This document shows, in pieces, positions 6,889 to 15,138 of a stretch of DNA of 26,169 bases (position 1 is the stretch's first letter; the number at the start of each line of letters is the position of its first letter). The DNA lies in assembly GCA_002347265.1 (NCBI GenBank), contig DDYB01000035.1, positions 1 to 26,169 of the forward strand, written 5' to 3'. The DNA is from Desulfobacteraceae bacterium UBA2245 (lineage in GTDB: Bacteria; Desulfobacterota; Desulfobacteria; Desulfobacterales; UBA2245). The position numbers were made by a program, and so were the translations under genes. Under the pieces are notes generated by a model that was not told where the DNA came from, made no database searches, and saw only the letters and a program-made list of their open reading frames with translations.

Positions 6889-8106
6889 ATGCAGAACAGT
6901 CCGATTCGATTTGCCAGCCGCATGGCGCAACTGCCGCCTTATCTTTTTGGAACCATCAATCAGATCAAGATGCAGAAGCGCTGGGAGGGACTGGATGTAA
7001 TTGATCTTGGCATGGGAAACCCGATTGACCCCACCCCGGAACCGGTTATTGAAAAACTTTGTGATGTGGTCAAGGACCCGAAAAGCCATCGGTATCCCGT
7101 AGCCGCGGGTTTTAAAAACCTTCGCCGGGAAATCGCCCGGTCCTACGAGAAAGACTACGGCGTTCACCTCGATGAAGACGCCGAGGTCATCGGCACGATC
7201 GGTTCCAAGGAGGGCATCTCCCACATGAGCCTGGCTCTGATCGGCCCGGGGGACACGGTGATCGTCCCCACGCCGGCTTTCCCCATCCACATCTATGCGT
7301 CGATCATCGCCGGCGGCAATGTAATCGGCATCCCCCTGGAAACCTCCTCGGAATCGCTGCTCCGGCGAATCAGTGACATATGCGAATCTCTGTACCCGCG
7401 CCCCAAGGTGCTGATGCTCAACTACCCCCACAATCCCACCTCCACGGTGACCGAACCTGAACTGTTCCGGGAAGTCGTTGTTCTGGCCAAAAAATACCAG
7501 TTCATGGTCATCCATGATTTCGCCTACGCCAAGATCACCTTTGACGGTTATACGGCGCCGAGCTTTCTTCAGGCGCCAAGCGCCATCGATGTAGGGGTTG
7601 AATTCGGATCTTTTTCAAAGTCTTACAACATGGCCGGATGGCGGATGGGATACTGCGTCGGCAACCGGCAGATGATTCAGGGGCTTGCCAAGGTCAAAGG
7701 ATATTACGACTACGGCATCTTCTCGGCCATTCAAATTGCCGGCATCGTCGCCCTTCGCCACTGTGATGAGGACATATCCCGCCAGGTGGCCATCTATCAA
7801 CAGCGCCGGGATTTGCTTTGCCGCGGACTTCAGCGCATGGGCTGGCCGGTCGCCAAACCCAAAGGCGGCATGTTCGTATGGGTTAAAATTCCAGAACCCT
7901 ACGACCGGATGGGTTCGATGCAGTTTGCCGTGGAAATGATGAAACGGGCCAATGTAGCGGTTGCGCCGGGCATCGGCTTTGGTCAGGAGGGAGAAGGCTA
8001 CCTGCGGTTGGCGCTGGTGGAAAACGAAAATCGAATCCGCCAGGCTCTTCGGCAGATCAAACGTGCCCTTGCGGACATCGATCCGGACGCGCCTCAAGCC
8101 AAATAA
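6889..8106 (+). CDS. alaC: Alanine aminotransferase (AlaC-type, class I/II PLP enzyme)
   Basis: Cytoplasmic PLP enzyme expected to transfer the amino group from glutamate to pyruvate, making alanine. The 405-residue sequence resembles E. coli AlaC along its whole length: RMAQLPPYLFGTIN at the N-terminus, DLGMGNPIDPTP (39-50), TIGSKEGISH (103-112), PTPAFPIHIY, LNYPHNPT with Asn182, Asp210 and Tyr213 in HDFAYAK, the PLP lysine Lys244 in SFSKSYNMAGWRMG, and VAPGIGFG near the C-terminus. The start at 6889 is chosen because AAGGAG lies 8 bases upstream; a longer in-frame ATG at 6793 would begin inside the terminator stem. Two terminators and an alanine-rich short frame lie immediately upstream, suggesting regulation by attenuation. 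Other class I aminotransferase activities cannot be excluded from sequence alone. Confidence 0.9.
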   Translation: MQNSPIRFASRMAQLPPYLFGTINQIKMQKRWEGLDVIDLGMGNPIDPTPEPVIEKLCDVVKDPKSHRYPVAAGFKNLRREIARSYEKDYGVHLDEDAEVIGTIGSKEGISHMSLALIGPGDTVIVPTPAFPIHIYASIIAGGNVIGIPLETSSESLLRRISDICESLYPRPKVLMLNYPHNPTSTVTEPELFREVVVLAKKYQFMVIHDFAYAKITFDGYTAPSFLQAPSAIDVGVEFGSFSKSYNMAGWRMGYCVGNRQMIQGLAKVKGYYDYGIFSAIQIAGIVALRHCDEDISRQVAIYQQRRDLLCRGLQRMGWPVAKPKGGMFVWVKIPEPYDRMGSMQFAVEMMKRANVAVAPGIGFGQEGEGYLRLALVENENRIRQALRQIKRALADIDPDAPQAK

Positions 8107-8207
8107 CCGCCCACAGCGTTGTTCCGCAGACAACGGGCCGTCGTTTGATCGATGAAGCCAAGGAATTGCCCGAGAAAACTTGCTGGCCTTATTCCAGAGA
8201 AAAATGG

Positions 8208-8279
8208 TATAAAACGACTCTGATGCCTTTTGAAATGTTCTATCCGTTTATTTCCGCTCGATCATCTTAACAATCGAGC
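8208..8279 (+). promoter_or_regulatory. Extended -10 promoter and 5' leader hairpin before the adenosine-specific kinase gene
   Basis: TGGTATAAA (8205-8213) is an extended -10 element; no good -35 box is seen. In the predicted leader, GCTCGAT (8256-8262) can pair with ATCGAGC (8273-8279) in a 7-bp stem with a 10-base loop, ending 14 bases before the GGAGG at 8294. It has no T-run, so it is not a terminator; a role in translation control is possible. I see nothing else between 8107 and 8306. Confidence 0.35.
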
Positions 8280-8306
8280 AAGAGGTGAATAGTTGGGAGG
8301 AATATC

Positions 8307-8789
8307 ATGGAACTTAAAACCGTTGCGATCGAAAATCCGGACCAGCTCAACCTGATTCTGGGTCAGTCCCATTTCATCAAAACCGTCGAGGATGTCCATG
8401 AAGCCCTGGTCAACGCGGTGCCCATGGCCAAATTCGGCCTGGCTTTCTGCGAGGCTTCGGATGCCTGCCTGGTGCGCTGGAGCGGCACAGATAACGCATT
8501 GATAGAGCTGGCGAAAAAGAACGCCCGTTTCCTGAGCGCGGGACACAGCTTTATCGTTTTTATGAAGGACATCTTTCCGGTCAATGTGCTCAACGCCATT
8601 AAAAACGTGCCCGAGGTGTGCCGCATTTTCTGCGCCACGGCCAACCCGGTCGAGGTCATCATTGCGGAATCCAAACAGGGAAGAGGCATTATGGGTGTGA
8701 TCGATGGTTTTGCATCCAGAGGCATCGAAGGCGAAGCCGATATTGCCGCACGCAAGAAATTGCTGCGAACCTTCGGCTACAAGCAATAA
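8307..8789 (+). CDS. Adenosine-specific kinase family protein
   Basis: A 160-residue member of the small adenosine-specific kinase family (Pfam Adenosine_kin), known mainly from archaea and anaerobic or thermophilic bacteria and unrelated to the PfkB-type adenosine kinases. Recognisable family segments are LGQSHFIKTVEDVHEALV near residues 18-35, KFGLAFCEASDACLVRWSGTD (about 42-62), GHSFIVFMKDIFPVNVLNAIK and the C-terminal GRGIMGVIDGF block. It spans the full family length and has no signal peptide, so it is cytoplasmic. GGGAGGA precedes the ATG at a suitable distance. It lies after alaC with a 200-base gap that contains its own possible promoter, so co-transcription is not required. Family assignment is good; physiological substrate is known only from the family name. 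Confidence 0.88.
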   Translation: MELKTVAIENPDQLNLILGQSHFIKTVEDVHEALVNAVPMAKFGLAFCEASDACLVRWSGTDNALIELAKKNARFLSAGHSFIVFMKDIFPVNVLNAIKNVPEVCRIFCATANPVEVIIAESKQGRGIMGVIDGFASRGIEGEADIAARKKLLRTFGYKQ

Positions 8790-8918
8790 ATAAAAGCAGA
8801 AGCACGGAGCGGGTCTGTCAAAACGGACCGTTAATTAGCCATGCGGCCATGAAACCTTAAACCGGCTTTCATATCTCTCCCGGTGCGGCGATGCATCGCC
8901 TGTCCGCTTGCGTCTTTT

Positions 8919-10352
8919 TTACGAGTTCTTTAATTTTCTGGCCAGCAGTTCGTTGACCATCTGGGGATTGGCCTTTCCCCGGCTTTCCTTCATCACCTGG
9001 CCGACAAAAAACCCCATCAGTTTGGTTTTTCCGCCTCGAAAAGCCTCGGCCTCCTTCGGGTTTTCCAGAACAACCTTATCTACAATCGCTTCGATGGCGG
9101 ATGAATCCGTCACCTGCTTCAGGCCTTTTTTCTCTACAATCTCAGATGCGCTTCGACCGGTGGCGGCCATTTCCTCAAACACGGTTTTGGCGATTTTACC
9201 GCTGATAACGCCTTCTTCCATCAATCGGAGCAGTTCGGCAAGACTTTCGGGCGAAACCGGCGTTTCCTCAATGGATTTTCCGGCCGAATTCAAAACCCGC
9301 ATCAGCTCGCCCGTCACCCAGTTGTTCACCTGTCTTGAATTGGAAAACAAGGAGGCGCAGGCTTCAAAATAATCGGCCAGGGGCCGGCCTGCCGTCAAAA
9401 AAGCGGCATCCTGAAAAGAAAGTCCGTACTGATCGATAAAGCGCCTGCGCTTTTCCTCCGGAAGCTCGGGAAGCGTTTTCCGGGCATCCTCGATCCAGTT
9501 GTCATCCACCACAAGGGGGAGAAGGTCCGGATCCGGAAAGTACCGGTAATCGTGGGCTTCCTCCTTGCTTCTCATCGACTGGGTGCGCTGGGAATCCGGA
9601 TCCCACAGCCGGGTTTCCTGAACTATCTTTCCGCCCTCGAGCAGCACCTCGCGCTGACGATCAATCTCGTACTGGATGGCCTTTTCCACATGCCGGAAGG
9701 AATTCAGATTTTTCAGTTCCGTGCGGGTGCCCAGTTTTGTCGTGCCCCTGGGCCGTATCGACACATTGGCGTCGCACCGGAAGCTGCCTTCCTCCATGTT
9801 GCCGTCGCAGATATCCAGATACCGGACGATCGACCGAAGCTGCCTGAGATAGGCCCCGGCTTCTTCCGGCGAACCGAGGTCCGGCTCGCTGACGATCTCG
9901 ATCAGCGGCACACCGGCACGATTCAGATCCACCCGGCAGACCGGCCGGCTTGAATCATGGAGCAGTTTTCCCGCGTCTTCCTCCATATGAATCCGGTTGA
10001 TTCCGATGCGTTTGAGTTCGCCGGAAATCTCGATGTCCACATACCCGCCTTCCGCGATGGGAAGCTCGTACTGGGAGATCTGATACCCCTTGGGCAGATC
10101 CGGATAAAAATAATTTTTGCGGGCCCATCGGCTTTCCCCGGCAATGGTGCAATGCGTGGCAAGCGCCATGCGAAGGCTGAAATCCACCACGCTCCGGTTG
10201 AGCACCGGAAGCACGCCGGGCATGCCGAGGCACACCGGGCAGGTATGTGTATTGGGCAGCGCCCCGAAGGCGGTTGAACAGCCGCAGAAAATCTTGGTTT
10301 GCGTTTTCAGCTGCGCATGAACCTCAAGCCCGATCACCGGTTCAAATTCCAT
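8919..10352 (-). CDS. gatB: Aspartyl/glutamyl-tRNA(Asn/Gln) amidotransferase subunit B
   Basis: GatB of the GatCAB complex, which phosphorylates and amidates misacylated Glu-tRNA(Gln) or Asp-tRNA(Asn). The 477-residue protein begins MEFEPVIGLEVHAQL, the family-typical N-terminus, followed by CGC and CPVCLGMPG cysteine pairs (about residues 19-42), the RKNYFYPDLPKGYQISQY catalytic-core segment and the EIVSEPDLGSPEEAGAYL block. The C-terminal part is the helical GatB/YqeY tRNA-binding domain ending GQVMKESRGKANPQMVNELL. An ATG at 10364 is in frame, but the one at 10352 is preferred because GGAAGG lies just upstream and it restores the family N-terminus. gatA and gatC are not in the window. The pil operon terminator at 10521-10553 lies behind it, so it probably has its own promoter, which I could not identify clearly. 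Confidence 0.95.
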   Translation of the reverse strand: MEFEPVIGLEVHAQLKTQTKIFCGCSTAFGALPNTHTCPVCLGMPGVLPVLNRSVVDFSLRMALATHCTIAGESRWARKNYFYPDLPKGYQISQYELPIAEGGYVDIEISGELKRIGINRIHMEEDAGKLLHDSSRPVCRVDLNRAGVPLIEIVSEPDLGSPEEAGAYLRQLRSIVRYLDICDGNMEEGSFRCDANVSIRPRGTTKLGTRTELKNLNSFRHVEKAIQYEIDRQREVLLEGGKIVQETRLWDPDSQRTQSMRSKEEAHDYRYFPDPDLLPLVVDDNWIEDARKTLPELPEEKRRRFIDQYGLSFQDAAFLTAGRPLADYFEACASLFSNSRQVNNWVTGELMRVLNSAGKSIEETPVSPESLAELLRLMEEGVISGKIAKTVFEEMAATGRSASEIVEKKGLKQVTDSSAIEAIVDKVVLENPKEAEAFRGGKTKLMGFFVGQVMKESRGKANPQMVNELLARKLKNS

Positions 10353-10520
10353 GATGCCTTCCATGTTAGAATTACGACAAGATTAATGTGTGTGAACAAT
10401 TCGAATCCACTGAGTCCATTTTGAAAAAAACATGGTGACCAATCAGGCAAAATTAGTCAAGAATTTTCATTTTTGCCGGAATCTTTCGCGAATCCATCAA
10501 CAGGGTTGTTTACACCATCA

Positions 10521-10553
10521 AAAAGCCGCGCCCCGAACCGGGCGCGGCTTTTT
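10521..10553. terminator. Bidirectional-looking intrinsic terminator between pilQ and gatB
   Basis: GCCGCGCCC (10525-10533) pairs perfectly with GGGCGCGGC (10540-10548) around a 6-base loop, with AAAA on the left and TTTTT on the right. In context it ends the leftward pil operon, about 100 bases after the pilQ stop codon. Confidence 0.85.
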
Positions 10554-10653
10554 GAAATAAGTCCGAAATCTTTTATTAACAGGATCGCAGGATCAGAAGC
10601 GCATCAGGAAAAGCGTCTTCGCCCGCATCGTTATTCTCATATTGCCCTTTCAA

Positions 10654-13287
10654 TCATCTTGCCAGGATATCGGAACTGGCCATCCGCTGTTCAAGCTGGA
10701 CGATCTTTGGCGTGATAAAAATCAACAGCTCTTCCTTGTTGTCCTGCTTGTACTGGGTTTTGAAAAGCCATCCGACGATCGGAATATCCATCAACCCGGG
10801 AACGCCGCTTTTGTCTTTGTGTTGGGTCAGCTTGATGATGCCGCCGATGACGATCGTATCGCCGTCATCCACCAGCAGTTCGGTTTCGGCGCCTTTGGTC
10901 GTAAAAGACTGCTGATTGTTGATAATGTTGCCCAGGTCGTTTTTCTCAATGAATATTTTCATTGAAATCCGGTTATCCAAAGTCACATGCGGCGTCACCT
11001 TGAGCTCTAAGTTGATTTCCTTCCATTCCAGAGTGGCCAGACCGGCCTCATCGCGCTCCAGATAGGGATATTCAACCCCCTGCTTGATGCTCGCCTCTTT
11101 GTTGTCCAGGGTTACAATTTTAGGGGATGAAACCAGCTTGCCTTCGCCGCGGGCCTCCAATGCCGCTATGGCCGCATTGAGCACCAGCTGGCTTCCGGCG
11201 ATTCTGGTAAAATTAAAGCCCAGGGCGCCGAAGGAAGTGGCCGGAATGTTGCCCGGGAAATTGACTCCCGTATTGACCCCATAATCGGTATCAAATCCAA
11301 AGTTTCCACCCAGCGTGTCAGAATTCTTGTCTGTAGCGATATCCCAGGCCGTTCCGATTTCCCTGGAAAATGTGTCGGACGCCTCTACGATTCTTGCTTC
11401 GATAATGACCTGAGGCGTTACGCGGTCCAGTTTTTTTACAATCTCTTTCGCCTGAACTATTGTTGCCGCCACATCCGTCATGATGATAATGTTGGTGCGA
11501 TCATCCACACTGATGCTGCCGCGATCCGCCGTTTTAATCTTTTCCAGATGCGGTTGAATGTCAACCTTCGCATTCGAATAATTGATCGGAATGTATTCGG
11601 TGATCAGCGGCTCAACCGCGACCTCCTGTTCCCTGGCTTTCTTCTCGGCTTCAAGCTTGGCTTGGCGAAGCTGCTGTTCCTTCTGCAAAGTGACCAGGGT
11701 GGCAATGCGAACAATGTCTCCCTCATGCACCATTCCCAGATGGTTCATTTTCAGGACCAGGTCCAGAACCTGATCCCACGGCACCGGATGTTCAAAGGTC
11801 AGGGTCACCTTTCCGGTCACATCCTTGTCAATCGCGAAGTTCTTCCCACTGACCTCGCGAAGGATTCTGAACACATTTTTAATATCGGTCTCATAAAAAT
11901 CCAGAGTGATCTTTTCACCGGTGAACTTGCGCGTCTTGCCTTCGAAAACGTTCTCGTCGGCGGTGTCTTCATCTGAAACCCGAACCGCTTCCTCCCGCGC
12001 AGCACCCCTGGTTCCGGTCTCAGCCACGATTTTCTCCCAAGGCGCCAGGCTGGCCTGATCCACGGGCTTCGGTGGAACAGAGGAAGGTTCAAAATGTACG
12101 AACAGCAGATCATCCTGCTGCTCAACGAAGTACGGCGCCGCCTCTCGCAATTCAATCGATATAATCGAGTAATTTTTCATCGATGGGTTTTGCACCGGTA
12201 TAATCCGGTCAACCGCGCTCTCAAACCGCGTTGTAATCAGAGGCCTTCTGCGAAAATCCTGAATGCCTGTATTGAAAAGCTTCAATTCAAGGCGCTTTGA
12301 ATCGACCTTGCTCATCTCATATTCCACCGGCAGGGTCGTACCTATAATTATTGTGGATTTCCCGTCCGCTTCGCTGGCAAAGTCGATGCGATTCATCCAC
12401 GCCGTTTTTCCAGAACTTGGAACGAACGCCTGAGGGGGGCTGGGGCTTTTTGAAATCATGTCCACAGAAGAGGCTCCCACGGCAATCACCAAGCCATCAT
12501 CAACCGGGCTTGCGGAATAGGCATTCAAAAATGCTATTTCCGTATCGATCAACAGGCGCAGCCGGTCAGGATAGGCAAAATAACGGACAGCCTTGACCCA
12601 CTTGGAATCCACTGAAATCACCTCACCGGCTTTTTCCGCACCTTTAACGCCATATATGTCGCAGACAATTCTCGGAGGGCTTTCCACCGTAAAAAAGTCG
12701 TAACGCGGAAGCGGCTGGTCAGACTTGACCTTGATTTCTACGCTGTTTTCCAGAGGCTTGGCCTCAACCGCCATAAGGTTGGCCGGCATGACGCCAACGG
12801 AAGCAATCGAAGGGCTTGCTGTTCGCCCGAGTCCGGCAGTATCTGAGTCTCTGATCACAATTTCGAGGCCCGTTGCACTGCGGACGACCTCATAGGGCAG
12901 GTCTTTCTTCAGCAGAACCGTCAGCTTCACCGATCGTCCCTTTTCCGTAATTTCGACCGCGTCCACCTCGCTGATGATAGCGCCCTGGGGTATTGCCGGC
13001 GCTTGTGCGATCGATATTCCGGCGTCAGGGAAATAAAGAACAACCCCCAACGGAAGCGGCTGCTTGACGGCAGTGTATGTCAGCGTCTGATCACCTTGAA
13101 TCAGAACCGTCGCCGACGTTGAAGTTTGCGCCACTTCTATGCCTGTAATAAGTTTCGTTTCCTGGGGTTTCTGAAGTTCAGATGTTTTCGGGGACGACGC
13201 CGTATGGGTGCATCCTGCCATCATGGCGACAAAAACCGCTATGACAACTGCCCGCGCTGCAATTCCGGATAATTTCATGATTCTCAT
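10654..13287 (-). CDS. pilQ: Type IV pilus secretin PilQ
   Basis: Outer-membrane secretin forming the gated channel through which type IV pili extend. The 877-residue protein starts with a signal sequence ending MMAGC (Cys25), a lipobox. It then has three AMIN-like peptidoglycan-binding segments (about residues 48-120, 175-270 and 297-345) and an N0/STN domain beginning GEKITLDFYETDIKNVFRIL (about 458). An N1 domain near YIPINYSNAKVDIQ and the C-terminal secretin domain follow, with VIIEARIVEASDTFSREIG, SSPKIVTLDNKEASIKQG and the terminal GVPGLMDIPIVGWLFKT and ELLIFITPKIV signatures. The ATG at 13287 has GGAGAAG at ideal spacing. The pilP stop is one base upstream, so translation is probably coupled. 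It is the last gene of pilMNOPQ, followed by a terminator at 10521-10553. Confidence 0.96.
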   Translation of the reverse strand: MRIMKLSGIAARAVVIAVFVAMMAGCTHTASSPKTSELQKPQETKLITGIEVAQTSTSATVLIQGDQTLTYTAVKQPLPLGVVLYFPDAGISIAQAPAIPQGAIISEVDAVEITEKGRSVKLTVLLKKDLPYEVVRSATGLEIVIRDSDTAGLGRTASPSIASVGVMPANLMAVEAKPLENSVEIKVKSDQPLPRYDFFTVESPPRIVCDIYGVKGAEKAGEVISVDSKWVKAVRYFAYPDRLRLLIDTEIAFLNAYSASPVDDGLVIAVGASSVDMISKSPSPPQAFVPSSGKTAWMNRIDFASEADGKSTIIIGTTLPVEYEMSKVDSKRLELKLFNTGIQDFRRRPLITTRFESAVDRIIPVQNPSMKNYSIISIELREAAPYFVEQQDDLLFVHFEPSSVPPKPVDQASLAPWEKIVAETGTRGAAREEAVRVSDEDTADENVFEGKTRKFTGEKITLDFYETDIKNVFRILREVSGKNFAIDKDVTGKVTLTFEHPVPWDQVLDLVLKMNHLGMVHEGDIVRIATLVTLQKEQQLRQAKLEAEKKAREQEVAVEPLITEYIPINYSNAKVDIQPHLEKIKTADRGSISVDDRTNIIIMTDVAATIVQAKEIVKKLDRVTPQVIIEARIVEASDTFSREIGTAWDIATDKNSDTLGGNFGFDTDYGVNTGVNFPGNIPATSFGALGFNFTRIAGSQLVLNAAIAALEARGEGKLVSSPKIVTLDNKEASIKQGVEYPYLERDEAGLATLEWKEINLELKVTPHVTLDNRISMKIFIEKNDLGNIINNQQSFTTKGAETELLVDDGDTIVIGGIIKLTQHKDKSGVPGLMDIPIVGWLFKTQYKQDNKEELLIFITPKIVQLEQRMASSDILAR

Positions 13288-13288
13288 A

Positions 13289-13894
13289 TTATTCTTCTCC
13301 AGGGGGTTTCTGAAGTTTCATCTCGCGTTGGCGAACATATGTCTTGCCTTGATCGTCTTCCAATTCTTCCTCTATGATTATGCGGTCATTTAATATCTGC
13401 ACAATCTGGCCCGAGTAAATTCCGATGTAGGCGCCCTGGCTCACGATATATCCCTTGCCGGTGGACTCCTCCACCAAAGCCCTGTTGCCGCTCGGCGCCT
13501 GAATGACGCCGGACAGTTTGAGCTGACCGACATCAAATTTCTCCAGAGGCGTCACCGGCCTCGAATGCTTTCTCTTGCCTGCGGCTGCCTCTTCGGCCGC
13601 AATCATGGCAGGCTCGAAGGGATCGATTTTCCCCTCCGGATTGTAAATCCAGACAGGAGGCGCGGCCTCTGCCGGCAAAGAAGCGACTTCTTTTTCAGGC
13701 GCCGGCGCCGCAGGCGGCGCTGTTTCGGCCGGTTCTTTTGTTTCGCCCGGCTTAACAGCACCTGCATCTTCCTGAACGATCTTTTTTACAATCTTTGTCG
13801 CTGTAGGGGGGGCTTGGCTTTCTTTTTCGCAACCTGAAACAGTCAAGCAGACCACGCAGACAGACCATCCAATGAAAGCTATTAATTTATTCAT
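13289..13894 (-). CDS. pilP: Type IV pilus inner-membrane lipoprotein PilP
   Basis: Periplasmic lipoprotein linking the PilNO inner-membrane complex to the PilQ secretin. The 201-residue protein has a signal peptide ending TVSGC (lipobox), a long disordered Pro/Ala/Glu-rich linker (about residues 30-85) and then the folded PilP domain. That domain begins at DPFEPAMI and runs through LEKFDVGQLKLSGVIQAP, NRALVE and GYIVSQGAYIG to a charged C-terminus. An in-frame TTG at 13912 would add six residues. ATG at 13894 is preferred because a purine-rich GAAGAAG lies about 10 bases upstream and the signal peptide is then of normal shape. It lies 27 bases after pilO and one base before pilQ. The linker is consistent with spanning the periplasm. 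Confidence 0.92.
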   Translation of the reverse strand: MNKLIAFIGWSVCVVCLTVSGCEKESQAPPTATKIVKKIVQEDAGAVKPGETKEPAETAPPAAPAPEKEVASLPAEAAPPVWIYNPEGKIDPFEPAMIAAEEAAAGKRKHSRPVTPLEKFDVGQLKLSGVIQAPSGNRALVEESTGKGYIVSQGAYIGIYSGQIVQILNDRIIIEEELEDDQGKTYVRQREMKLQKPPGEE

Positions 13895-13921
13895 GCCATA
13901 TCGCTTCTTCAATTGGGTGAA

Positions 13922-14548
13922 TTATTTCTTTTTCTCCCCTTTTTTCTTTTCGGGCGCTGGGGGAGACTCGATAAACTTATAGGTGACCGCCGTGCAGACG
14001 GTCTGCAATTTTTCACTCTTGGCCGGCAACGACATTTTTATATCGCGAATATTAACGACCCGCGGCAATCGGGAGACCTTGTCGTAAAACATGGCAACAT
14101 TATGATAATTTCCGTTTACGACTATGGACACCGGTATTTCCGCATAAAATTCCTTCGGAGATTCGGAACCCTGCTGCCACAGCAGAAATTGCAGCCCCGA
14201 TTCCTGACCGGCTTCCGAAATGCTGGTCAAAAGCGATGGAATTTCCTGCTTGTCGGGGAGGGCCCGCATGACGACGAAGAATTCCGACTCAACTTCCTTC
14301 AGCTCATTTTGGAAATCCTGAAGCTTTCCGGCCTCCAACTTCACCTTGGCAAGCTTGTTCTGAAGCTCCTCGTATTCCGCCGAAAGCGCATTGATGCGCT
14401 CAAACTTAGGCATAAAAAGAAAGTATACGAAAAGTCCGATGATTGCAGCAAAAGTCAAGGTACATATCAGGATTCTCTGTGCACCGGAAAGCTTTTCAAT
14501 CTTATCGAAGAAGACTGCGGCCTTGGAAGATAAATTGCCCTTTTTCAT
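13922..14548 (-). CDS. pilO: Type IV pilus assembly protein PilO
   Basis: Bitopic inner-membrane protein that dimerises with PilN to connect the PilM cytoplasmic ring to PilP and the secretin. The 208-residue protein has a short cytoplasmic N-terminus, one membrane segment (about residues 27-46, ILICTLTFAAIIGLFVYFLF) and a coiled-coil (about 50-95, NALSAEYEELQNKLAKVKLE). A ferredoxin-like periplasmic domain follows, with SISEAGQESGLQF and the PVSIVVNGNYHNVAMFYDKVSRLPRVVNI segments typical of PilO, where no cut longer than the segment itself is needed. It ends in a lysine-rich KKKGEKKK tail. GAGGG precedes the ATG at 14548. A 38-base gap with a short inverted repeat (14561-14574) separates it from pilN. 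Confidence 0.93.
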   Translation of the reverse strand: MKKGNLSSKAAVFFDKIEKLSGAQRILICTLTFAAIIGLFVYFLFMPKFERINALSAEYEELQNKLAKVKLEAGKLQDFQNELKEVESEFFVVMRALPDKQEIPSLLTSISEAGQESGLQFLLWQQGSESPKEFYAEIPVSIVVNGNYHNVAMFYDKVSRLPRVVNIRDIKMSLPAKSEKLQTVCTAVTYKFIESPPAPEKKKGEKKK

Positions 14549-14586
14549 TATTTTCGCCCTCGTTTGAACGAGTCAATTACAGGATT

Positions 14587-15138
14587 CTAATTTACACATG
14601 AAACTTGAAAGGTTTTCAAGTTGGCAGCCCCGCCCGTGCCCTCTTTACCCGTGCCCTGTTTAACGGAAATCAAATTGACCGACTTGAAAAGTTTTGAGGC
14701 CTCCAGATTGATCATGAAATCCGCAACCGTCTTGTTGTCAAAAGCAATGCCCGTGATGTTCACCTTGCCGCCGGTGGATTCAAAACTCGTAAACCAGAGC
14801 CGTTTGGGAATCACCATGCGGGTCATCGTATCCAGCAACTGGACCGGCACCTTGCGGTTCTGGTCCAGATTCTTGATCACCTCGATCTTTTTCCGAAAAA
14901 TAGCGAGCTTCTGCTTAATCTCTTCAATTTCCTTGGTTATTTTTTCATATGCGGCGATCTGTTTCTTTGAATCATCGATATTGGTTTCCAGCCTGGAAAT
15001 TTTATCTCCGAGTGTAAAGTTGAAATAAAAAAGTCCCAACGTAAGCAGGATTAACGATAAAATGTAAATGGAAACCTGCCTGCGAAGATTTTCCTTTTTT
15101 CTGGCGGCACGAAACGGAAGTAAATTGATTCGTATCAT
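14587..15138 (-). CDS. pilN: Type IV pilus assembly protein PilN
   Basis: Bitopic inner-membrane partner of PilO. The 183-residue protein starts with the diagnostic MIRINLLPFR motif, which binds the groove of PilM in characterised systems. A membrane segment follows (about residues 26-46), then a coiled-coil (about 48-90, rich in K/E/I heptads) and a PilN periplasmic domain containing LDTMTRMVIPKRLWFTSF and VNITGIAFDNKTVADFM. Its ATG overlaps the pilM stop codon in an ATGA arrangement (15135-15138), pointing to translational coupling and equal dosage with pilM. The protein ends with a Gly-rich loop and a FQVSCVN tail. Family assignment is firm from the N-terminal motif and operon position. 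Confidence 0.94.
   Translation of the reverse strand: MIRINLLPFRAARKKENLRRQVSIYILSLILLTLGLFYFNFTLGDKISRLETNIDDSKKQIAAYEKITKEIEEIKQKLAIFRKKIEVIKNLDQNRKVPVQLLDTMTRMVIPKRLWFTSFESTGGKVNITGIAFDNKTVADFMINLEASKLFKSVNLISVKQGTGKEGTGGAANLKTFQVSCVN

Noticed and set aside
8886..8899. Palindrome GGCGATGCATCGCC downstream of gatB
   Set aside because: Short, without a T-run or a nearby promoter; not supported as a terminator or operator.
5008..13290. The 11-mer ATTCTCATATT at 5008, 10633 and 13280
   Set aside because: Three copies exceed chance slightly, but they lie in a coding region, an intergenic region and over a start codon with no shared context, so no function is supported.
13895..13912. TTG start adding six residues to PilP
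   Set aside because: ATG at 13894 has better spacing to a purine-rich site and gives a normal lipoprotein signal.
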